Both the position numbers and the translations under genes were made by a program. This document shows positions 7,560 through 13,727 of a DNA stretch of 23,810 nucleotides, piece after piece. The notes under the pieces are model-generated. The model did not search any database and was not told the origin of the DNA. It saw only the letters and a program-made list of their open reading frames with translations. This DNA comes from Candidatus Nanopelagicaceae bacterium (GTDB taxonomy: Bacteria; Actinomycetota; Actinomycetes; Nanopelagicales; Nanopelagicaceae), in contig JALRDT010000008.1 of assembly GCA_023262125.1 (NCBI GenBank), positions 1-23,810 of the forward strand, read 5' to 3'. The stretch's first letter is position 1. Every line of letters starts with the position of its first letter.

Positions 7560-8721
7560 TGATTCTGAGTTTCTCATAAACCCATACCCAGAATTAGCAA
7601 AATTGAGAGCGTTCGAGAAACCAATTTGGCATGAAGAGACAGAAATGTTTCTAGCAGCTAATTATGATGATGCTAATTCAACTTTAAGAAATAAGTCGCT
7701 AGGCAGAATTTTTAAAGCCAAAGAACCGGAAGCAGATTGGGCAACATTTAATTGGTTGCATGCTGATTCAATATTGGATTCAGAACCCCCAAAGCACACT
7801 CGATTACGCTCTCTGGTTTCTAAAGCTTTCAATAAGAACATTATCGAAAGCCAACGCGTGGTAATTAATAGAATTGTTGATGACTTGATTGGCGATATTA
7901 AAACCAAGAACGGCAACTGGGATCTCATTGCTGATTTTGCCGAACCACTTCCAGTGAAAGTTATTGTTGCTATGCTCGGCTTTCCTGAAGAGGAAGAGTA
8001 TTTACTTCGGCCTTGGTCCCAAGCCATTGTGAAGATGTACGAAGTAAATCCAACTCCTGAAGCTCAGGCGGCTGCCAAGAAAGCAGCTGGTGAATTTGCG
8101 GATTATGTGCAAAATCTTGCTGATCAACGAAAAATTAAACCAGGCAGTGATTTAATTTCAGATTTGGTTCGTGTTGAAGAGCAAGGGGAGAAATTAAATG
8201 CGCATGAACTTGTTGCAACTTGCGTACTGCTACTAAATGCCGGCCACGAAGCAAGCGTCAACGGATTCGGTAATGGAATGGTGGCTTTACTAGAAAGAGA
8301 AGAACAGTTCCAAATATTACGAAATAATCCTGACCAATTTGCTACGACTGCTGTTGAAGAATTCCTCCGTTTTGACGCCCCGTTGCATCTATTTGAAAGA
8401 ACGGCAACCGCTGATACCGAAATTGGTGGCGTGCAAATTAAAAAGGGTCAGAAAATAGCGGCCTTATTGGGTTCGGCAAATAGAGACGATAAACATTTCA
8501 AAGACGCTGATTTAATGGATATTACACGCGACCCTAATCCGCATATTGGCTTTGGCGCAGGTATTCACTTCTGTTTGGGTGGCCCGCTAGCCCGATTAGA
8601 AATGGGTATTGCATTGCCTAAATTAATTAAAGCTTTCCCAAATATGCAGATTGCAAGCGATCCAGTAAGACGACCGACATTTGTATTGCGTGGTTATGAG
8701 AAAGTCGCAATCTCTTCATAA
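7546..8721 (+). CDS. Cytochrome P450
   Basis: A soluble class I bacterial P450 of 391 residues, substrate unknown. The haem loop FGAGIHFCLGG (336-346) carries the axial Cys343. The K-helix ExxR is EEFLR (271-275). The C-helix HTRLR follows EPPKH, and the I-helix reads LLLNAGHEASVNGF. In that helix Ala takes the place of the conserved acid-alcohol Thr, with Ser next to it, an arrangement also known in P450eryF. No ferredoxin or ferredoxin reductase is in the window, so electrons must come from elsewhere. The gene starts inside adenosine deaminase (14-nt overlap) and its 3' end overlaps the convergent ribokinase gene by 28 bp. Position in the nucleoside operon hints at a nucleoside-related or salvage oxidation, but that is inference only. 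Confidence 0.95.
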   Translation: MINFNDSEFLINPYPELAKLRAFEKPIWHEETEMFLAANYDDANSTLRNKSLGRIFKAKEPEADWATFNWLHADSILDSEPPKHTRLRSLVSKAFNKNIIESQRVVINRIVDDLIGDIKTKNGNWDLIADFAEPLPVKVIVAMLGFPEEEEYLLRPWSQAIVKMYEVNPTPEAQAAAKKAAGEFADYVQNLADQRKIKPGSDLISDLVRVEEQGEKLNAHELVATCVLLLNAGHEASVNGFGNGMVALLEREEQFQILRNNPDQFATTAVEEFLRFDAPLHLFERTATADTEIGGVQIKKGQKIAALLGSANRDDKHFKDADLMDITRDPNPHIGFGAGIHFCLGGPLARLEMGIALPKLIKAFPNMQIASDPVRRPTFVLRGYEKVAISS

Positions 8722-9536
8722 GCGGGATAGGAACTTTGCGCGCCTTTGCGGGTAACGCTTATTCCCGCTGCAATACAACCAAATTTCATCGCAAATTCTT
8801 CACCTTCATTTAATTTAGCCGCGAAAGCACCGACAAAGCAATCTCCTGCGCCAGTGGTATCTATAGCTTTTACTTTAATTGCTGGTACATGAAGCCCAGT
8901 CGATAAATGTCTAACACCTTTTTCGCCTTCGGTAAGTAATATATTCGCATTTAAATTACCAAGTTCCGCAAACTCAGTTTCGTTAGGAATAATCCAATCA
9001 CAAAGATTAGTTAATTCAGGTGCCAGAGCTTCAAAAGGTGCAGGGTTGAGAATAGTTATAGCTCCACGTACTTTCGCAGCTTGAAATGCTGCCAGTGTTA
9101 CCTCTTGCTTTATCTCGCATTGACCAATCACAATATCTAAATTTGGAATTTCAGCAATTGCTTTAGCGGCAACAGAACTTTCAATTAAATGATTAGCGCC
9201 AGGAATAATAATAATTCTATTTTCGCCACTTTCATCCACCCAAATATGTGCCACACCAGAAGGTTCATCAATTCTTTCTAGATATTTGGTATTGATTCCA
9301 CGAGCTTTGAAATTTTCCAGGAATTGATCTCCAAATACATCATTACCAATTTTTCCAATGAAATAAACTTCTGCGCCTGCTATTGCTGCCATCACCGCTT
9401 GATTGGCACCTTTGCCACCAAAACCAGTTGTAAATTGCTTGCCAATCAGAGTTTCTCCTGGACCCGGAATCTTCTCTACATAAGCCGTCAAATCCATCAT
9501 GGCGCTACCAACTACTGCAATCACTGGTCTCTTCAC
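8694..9536 (-). CDS. rbsK: Ribokinase (PfkB family)
   Basis: Phosphorylates ribose (from nucleoside hydrolysis) to ribose-5-phosphate. From GTG 9536 the protein is 280 residues, slightly short for ribokinases. PfkB signature 1 is FGGKGANQAV (39-48), signature 2 DTTGAGDCFVGAF (226-238) with catalytic base Asp232, and NPAP at 164-167 is ribokinase-like. The frame stays open upstream to 9686, but that extension runs antisense through the nucleoside hydrolase and lacks family resemblance, whereas MKRPVIAVVGSAMMDL is a normal N-terminus. No Shine-Dalgarno precedes GTG 9536. TACAAT sits 7 nt upstream on the same strand, which fits a leaderless transcript. The 3' end overlaps the P450 gene tail-to-tail. 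Another sugar or nucleoside kinase specificity cannot be excluded. Confidence 0.9.
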   Translation of the reverse strand: MKRPVIAVVGSAMMDLTAYVEKIPGPGETLIGKQFTTGFGGKGANQAVMAAIAGAEVYFIGKIGNDVFGDQFLENFKARGINTKYLERIDEPSGVAHIWVDESGENRIIIIPGANHLIESSVAAKAIAEIPNLDIVIGQCEIKQEVTLAAFQAAKVRGAITILNPAPFEALAPELTNLCDWIIPNETEFAELGNLNANILLTEGEKGVRHLSTGLHVPAIKVKAIDTTGAGDCFVGAFAAKLNEGEEFAMKFGCIAAGISVTRKGAQSSYPAYEEIATFS

Positions 9537-9567
9537 AATTGCAATTGTATGGCTAGACTTATGAATT
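9537..9567. promoter_or_regulatory. Divergent promoter between ribokinase and nucleoside hydrolase
   Basis: Only 31 bp separate the two starts, and neither gene has a Shine-Dalgarno. On the minus strand TACAAT (9549-9544) is followed by 7 nt and then GTG 9536. On the plus strand TAGACT (9554-9559) is followed by 8 nt and ATG 9568. Both fit the TANNNT actinobacterial -10 pattern at leaderless distance. No clear -35 was identified. Inferred from sequence pattern only. Confidence 0.5.
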
Positions 9568-10515
9568 ATGCGAGTGCCTTTGATTCTTGATGTAGATACT
9601 GGTTTTGATGATGCATTTGCCATTCTTTTTGCAGCAATGAGCAAGGAAATTAATTTACTTGGAATTACATGCGTTGATGGCAACACTAATGTGGACCAAG
9701 TTGTTAAAAATACATTAATTGTTCTGGATGCCGCTGGTGCAGGAGATATTCCCGTTGCTAAAGGCGCTACCCGACCATTAGTTGAAGAACCTCTTTATGC
9801 AGAACATATTCATGGTGCTGATGGAATGGGCGATTTGGGACTTCCAGAATCAAAACGAAAAGTAGATTCCAGAAGCGCAGTTGATCTTTTACGTGATCTT
9901 GTCGAAGGTAGTAAAGAAGCTATAACACTTGTACCAGTTGCGCCCCTTACAAATATTGCAAATTTCATCACCACTTACCCTCAAAGCGCTAAGAAATTGA
10001 AAGAAATTTGCTTAATGGGTGGATCTGCTTCTGTTGGAAACGCAACTGCAATGGCGGAATTTAATATTTGGCATGATCCAGAAGCGGCTGACATTGTTTT
10101 TAGAAGTGGAATTCCAATCACCATGTATGGATTAGATGTTTTTTATCATCCACTGGTAACAGAATCCGAAGCGGTTCAATTGCAGAAAAGCCCTAATCAA
10201 TCTGCTCAATTTGCTGGAAAATTACTACTGGCTTGCATTAAGAGATTGAAGCAAAATGTAACTCTTGGTGATTACGGTGCGGTTGCTGCAGTGCTTCGTC
10301 CCGCACTTTTGAAAACCGAGGTTTTTGATGTTGGGGTAGAAGTAGCGCACGGGTTGGTTCGTGGGATGACTGTTGTTGATCGCCGACCGCGCCTTGAATT
10401 AATGATTGAACCAAGGAGAATTCCAGGCGCTGCGCGCACAAATGTGGTTTTAGACCTGGATGGCAAAGCCTTTAAGGATCTGTGGTTTACGACGGTAGAT
10501 TCAAACTGGATTTAA
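9568..10515 (+). CDS. Inosine-uridine preferring nucleoside hydrolase (IUNH family)
   Basis: Hydrolyses ribonucleosides to base and ribose, feeding the divergently encoded ribokinase. The 315-residue protein starts with the calcium-binding DVDTGFDDA (8-16; Asp8, Asp10, Asp14, Asp15). Further family segments are ITCVDGNTN, HGADGMGDLG (82-91), LVPVAPLTNIANF (121-133), MGGSA (150-154), AEFNIWHDPEAA (163-174) and MYGLDVF (187-193). The C-terminal metal Asp is probably Asp235 in LGDYGAVAAVL. Where classic members have an HDP/HDA motif with a catalytic His, this protein reads GDYGA, so it belongs to a divergent subgroup and its base preference is open. ATG 9568 is chosen over ATG 9561 by fit to the family N-terminus and the -10 spacing. 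It overlaps the convergent ALDH fragment gene by 4 bp. Confidence 0.93.
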   Translation: MRVPLILDVDTGFDDAFAILFAAMSKEINLLGITCVDGNTNVDQVVKNTLIVLDAAGAGDIPVAKGATRPLVEEPLYAEHIHGADGMGDLGLPESKRKVDSRSAVDLLRDLVEGSKEAITLVPVAPLTNIANFITTYPQSAKKLKEICLMGGSASVGNATAMAEFNIWHDPEAADIVFRSGIPITMYGLDVFYHPLVTESEAVQLQKSPNQSAQFAGKLLLACIKRLKQNVTLGDYGAVAAVLRPALLKTEVFDVGVEVAHGLVRGMTVVDRRPRLELMIEPRRIPGAARTNVVLDLDGKAFKDLWFTTVDSNWI

Positions 10516-11324
10516 ATACCAATTGTGTGCCAAACAGTTTTGGCTTCCATAAAAGCCAAAATTCTCGCTGGATTTTTGATTTTGCCAAATGAATGAATTC
10601 GTTTTAGATTTTCAGCGCCAGCAACTTTTAATTCGCCTTGGCTTTTTGCGCCTGTGATATCTAAACCATCAATGTCCATATGAGAGGCCATCCAAGGTGC
10701 TAACTCATTTACTTTTCCAGTGAGAATATTTAAAACACCTGCAGGTAGATCGCTGGTTGCAAGTACTTCGGCAAAACTCATCGCAGGAATTCCAAGCGCA
10801 TCAGGCGCCAAAACAACTGCAGAATTTCCACTTGAAATAACTGACATCACAGAATCAATAAATTCTAAGAAATTTGGTTTAGAAATTATTCCAACTACTC
10901 CAAGCGCTTCTGGGGTGGTGAAATTGTAAAATGGACCTGAAACAGGATTAGTCACACCATCTAGAGCAGATAATTTATCGGTCCATCCGGCATACCAAAC
11001 TATTAAATCGACAGCCTCAGATAATTTAGTTTTATCACCAATTGCTTTTAGCTCAGTTTCAAATTGCTCACTACGCCCTTCAAGCATCTCTGCAATTCGA
11101 TAAAGAATTTGCCCACGAAGGTATGCGGAAGAACTGCTCCACTTTCCAAATGCAGCGCGAGATGCAACGACTGCATCTCTTAGATCTTTACGAGATGCTA
11201 AGGCTGGGTTTGCAATAAATTGACCCTTAGCATTCTTAACTTCATAAACTCTGCCAGATTCAGAGCGTGGAAAAGCGCCATTAATATAAAGTTTGTAAGT
11301 TTTCTTCACATCAATTCTTGACAT
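10512..11324 (-). CDS. Half-size aldehyde dehydrogenase homologue without catalytic residues
   Basis: A 270-residue protein resembling the N-terminal NAD-binding half of aldehyde dehydrogenases (KLYINGAFPRSESG near the start; ALGVVGIISKPNFLEF at 140-155; GNSAVVLAPDALGIPAM at 166-182; DLPAGVLNILTG at 192-203). The usual KPAE lysine is Ala-Pro here, and the catalytic Glu and the Cys loop are absent. After about residue 225 it goes to a short tail, ILAFMEAKTVWHTIGI, which resembles the oligomerisation tail that closes normal ALDHs. It looks like an ALDH without its catalytic domain. The frame is intact and coupled to the full-length enzyme by a TGATG overlap (GTG 11327 is an alternative start; ATG 11324 is better spaced from AGGTGA). 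It is probably a regulatory or structural partner rather than debris; a decaying duplicate is the alternative. Confidence 0.85.
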   Translation of the reverse strand: MSRIDVKKTYKLYINGAFPRSESGRVYEVKNAKGQFIANPALASRKDLRDAVVASRAAFGKWSSSSAYLRGQILYRIAEMLEGRSEQFETELKAIGDKTKLSEAVDLIVWYAGWTDKLSALDGVTNPVSGPFYNFTTPEALGVVGIISKPNFLEFIDSVMSVISSGNSAVVLAPDALGIPAMSFAEVLATSDLPAGVLNILTGKVNELAPWMASHMDIDGLDITGAKSQGELKVAGAENLKRIHSFGKIKNPARILAFMEAKTVWHTIGI

Positions 11325-12766
11325 CACTTCACCTGCTCTTTTGACTTTAAATAACCTTTAAGACCGTGTCTGCCACCTTCGCGACCCCAGCCAGATTCCT
11401 TATAACCACCAAATGGAGAAGCTGGATCAAATTTATTGAAGGTGTTTGCCCAAATAACGCCAGCGCGAAGTTGCTCTGCTGCCCAAAGAACCTTAGAACC
11501 TTTCTCGCTCCAAATACCTGCAGAGAGCCCAAAAGGAGTGTTATTTGCCTTTTCAATTGCCTCTGATGGAGTGCGGAAAGTTAATACGGAGAGCACTGGG
11601 CCAAAAATTTCTTCCCGAGCAATTCGGTGCGCTTGCGTTACGCCTGTAAAAATCGTTGGAGCAAACCAAAAGCCATTCTTAGGCATTTCGCACTTAGGTG
11701 ACCAAGCTTCGCTACCTTCAGCGCTTCCAGATGCTGCTAATTCTTTGATTTTTTCTAACTGCGCTTTCGAATTGATTGCACCAATATCAGTGTTCTTATC
11801 TAGTGGATCACCAAGTCGAATTTTCTCCATGCGGTTTTGTAATTTCTTGATTACATCATCAGCCACATTTTCTTGTACTAAAAGTCGCGAACCTGCACAA
11901 CAGACATGGCCTTGATTAAAGAAAATACCATTCACAATACCTTCTACAGCTTGATCAATTGCCGCATCTTCAAAAACTATATTGGCGCCTTTACCACCCA
12001 ATTCGAGAGTAGCAACCTTCTTGGTGTCGGCAATTGCTTTAGCAATTAATTTGCCGACTTCAGTTGATCCAGTAAATGCAATCTTTGCAATTCCAGGGTG
12101 ATTAACAATTGCAGCACCAGTTTCGCCAGCTCCTGTAACAATGTTTACAACGCCTGCCGGTAATTCTGCCTGTTGGCAAACTTCAGCAAATAAAAGTGCA
12201 GTCAAAGGAGTGCTCTCTGCTGGTTTTAAAACCACTGTATTACCTGCAGCTAGCGCCGGAGCGACCTTCCAAGCAAGCATTAGTAGAGGGAAATTCCAAG
12301 GGATTATCTGGCCAACAACTCCATATGCTTTAGGAGCTGATCCAACACCAACATAATCTAATTTATCTGCCCAACCGGCATGATAGAAAAAGTGTGCTGC
12401 AACTAGTGGAATATCAATATCTCGTGTTTCACGAATAGGCTTTCCATTATCCATAGTTTCGAGAACTGCGAATTCGCGTGCACGTTCCTGCAAAATACGC
12501 GCTATTCGGTATAAATATTTTCCACGTTCGGCTCCTGACAATTTAGACCATACCTTTGTATACGCCACTTGTGCAGCCTGAACAGCCTTATCAATATCAC
12601 TTTTATCGCCACTTGCTACATGCGAGAGAACTTCTTCTGTTGCTGGATTGATTGTTGCAAAGTGCTTTTTGCCCTTAACGAATTTTCCGTTAATGAAATG
12701 TCCATATTCTTTCTGAATCTTGACAATTGACTTAGATTCAGGGGCTGGCGCGTATTCAAAAGTCAT
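11324..12766 (-). CDS. NAD(P)-dependent aldehyde dehydrogenase
   Basis: Oxidises an aldehyde to the acid; by position the likely substrate is acetaldehyde released by DeoC. The 480-residue protein has the complete active site: IIPWNFPLLM with Asn158, cofactor-binding KPAE (Lys181), the Rossmann-like FTGSTEVGK (231-239), catalytic Glu256 in LELGGKGAN, and the nucleophile in NQGHVCCAGSRLLV, Cys289 by alignment to the middle Cys of human ALDH2. IFGPVLSVL and GYKESGWGREGG complete the family pattern. The C-terminal tail is short (YLKSKEQVK). The start overlaps the DeoC stop as TAATG, and its stop overlaps the half-ALDH start. Acylating activity is unlikely given the ordinary ALDH motifs. Confidence 0.94.
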   Translation of the reverse strand: MTFEYAPAPESKSIVKIQKEYGHFINGKFVKGKKHFATINPATEEVLSHVASGDKSDIDKAVQAAQVAYTKVWSKLSGAERGKYLYRIARILQERAREFAVLETMDNGKPIRETRDIDIPLVAAHFFYHAGWADKLDYVGVGSAPKAYGVVGQIIPWNFPLLMLAWKVAPALAAGNTVVLKPAESTPLTALLFAEVCQQAELPAGVVNIVTGAGETGAAIVNHPGIAKIAFTGSTEVGKLIAKAIADTKKVATLELGGKGANIVFEDAAIDQAVEGIVNGIFFNQGHVCCAGSRLLVQENVADDVIKKLQNRMEKIRLGDPLDKNTDIGAINSKAQLEKIKELAASGSAEGSEAWSPKCEMPKNGFWFAPTIFTGVTQAHRIAREEIFGPVLSVLTFRTPSEAIEKANNTPFGLSAGIWSEKGSKVLWAAEQLRAGVIWANTFNKFDPASPFGGYKESGWGREGGRHGLKGYLKSKEQVK

Positions 12767-13713
12767 TAATCCACCGTTACGTAGTTAGGGCTCTCATAGT
12801 AGCCATCGGTTAGTTTCATTCGTTGCAACAACAAATCGTTAAGTAGCGCACTTGCGCCAATTCGGAAATATTTATTTGTTAGCCAATCGGGTCCGGCAAC
12901 CTCATTAACTAGAACTAATTGCTTGATTGCATCTTTAGTCGTGCGAATGCCACCCGCTGGTTTAACTCCAATTTGATGGCCTGTAATAGCTCGGAAATCT
13001 CTAACTGCTTCTAACATAACCATTACTACTGGTGGGGTAGCAGCTGGTGCAACTTTGCCGGTAGAAGTTTTTATGAAATCACCACCAGCCAACATCGCCA
13101 AATAAGATGCTTTGCGTACGTTGTCATAAGTAACAAGCTCGCCGGTTTCGAAGATTACTTTCAAATGAGCTTTATCTCCGCAGATCGCTTTAATTTTCAC
13201 AATCTCATCAAAGACTTCACCTAAACGACCTGAGAGAAATGCGCCACGATCAATCACCATATCTATTTCAGTAGCTCCCGCATCGATGGCATCTTGCGTA
13301 TCTTGTAATTTAACCGCCATAGATGCTCTACCTGAAGGGAAAGCTGTTGAAACTGCAGCCACTGGAATATCTTTACCACCAATTAAATCCAGGTGATTGC
13401 GCGCAATTTTGACCATATCGTTATATACGCAAACTGCACCGACGCTGGGCACAGTTAAATCGGTGGGATCAGGGCGAACTGCTTTTGTACAGAGCGCTTT
13501 AACTTTTCCAGGAGTATCTGCACCTTCCAAAGTTGTTAAATCAACCATTGAAATAGCGGTATCAATTGCCCATGCCTTACTTGAAGTTTTAATGCTGCGA
13601 GTACCGAGCATGGCTGCGCGAGCATCCGCACCTACTTGATCTACCGGTGGAAGATTATTTAGAAATGACTTTAGGGAGCTTTCAGAGCCATCGACTAGCC
13701 CAAAGAAATGCAT
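12766..13713 (-). CDS. deoC: Deoxyribose-phosphate aldolase
   Basis: Splits 2-deoxyribose-5-phosphate into glyceraldehyde-3-phosphate and acetaldehyde, the last committed step of deoxynucleoside catabolism. The 315-residue protein has the Schiff-base Lys215 in GGDFIKTSTGKVAP, the second active-site Lys251 in GVKPAGGIRT, and the proton-relay Asp151 in ATEIDMVIDRGAF. It carries about 50 extra N-terminal residues relative to short bacterial DeoC, a feature I associate with the longer (mammalian/actinobacterial-like) form. ATG 13713 is chosen over the adjacent TTG 13716 because GGGAGG lies 5 nt before it. The mutase gene ends 14 nt upstream and the aldehyde dehydrogenase overlaps downstream. Confidence 0.96.
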   Translation of the reverse strand: MHFFGLVDGSESSLKSFLNNLPPVDQVGADARAAMLGTRSIKTSSKAWAIDTAISMVDLTTLEGADTPGKVKALCTKAVRPDPTDLTVPSVGAVCVYNDMVKIARNHLDLIGGKDIPVAAVSTAFPSGRASMAVKLQDTQDAIDAGATEIDMVIDRGAFLSGRLGEVFDEIVKIKAICGDKAHLKVIFETGELVTYDNVRKASYLAMLAGGDFIKTSTGKVAPAATPPVVMVMLEAVRDFRAITGHQIGVKPAGGIRTTKDAIKQLVLVNEVAGPDWLTNKYFRIGASALLNDLLLQRMKLTDGYYESPNYVTVD

Positions 13714-13718
13714 CAAAG

Positions 13719-13724
13719 CCTCCC
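13719..13724 (-). promoter_or_regulatory. Strong Shine-Dalgarno for deoC
   Basis: GGGAGG on the minus strand, 5 nt before ATG 13713. It is among the best ribosome-binding sites in the window. It sits in the 14-nt gap after the mutase stop and decides the deoC start. Confidence 0.75.
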
Positions 13725-13727
13725 TGC

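Noticed and set aside
8721..8769. GCGGG/CCCGC complementary pairs downstream of the P450 stop, considered as a terminator
   Set aside because: The stems are only 5-6 bp with long loops, no U tract follows, and the stretch is ribokinase coding sequence.
9537..9686. In-frame N-terminal extension of ribokinase by 50 residues
   Set aside because: It lies antisense to the conserved start of the nucleoside hydrolase, has no family resemblance, and GTG 9536 gives a normal PfkB N-terminus.
10538..10561. 9-bp inverted repeat TTTTGGCTT / AAGCCAAAA just past the nucleoside hydrolase stop
   Set aside because: The polarity is wrong for an intrinsic terminator on either strand (U tract before, A tract after the stem), and the bases encode the conserved tail of the half ALDH.
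11436..11915. Long open frame on the plus strand opposite the aldehyde dehydrogenase
   Set aside because: It is antisense to a clear ALDH with full active site; the composition is a codon shadow and no motif is seen.
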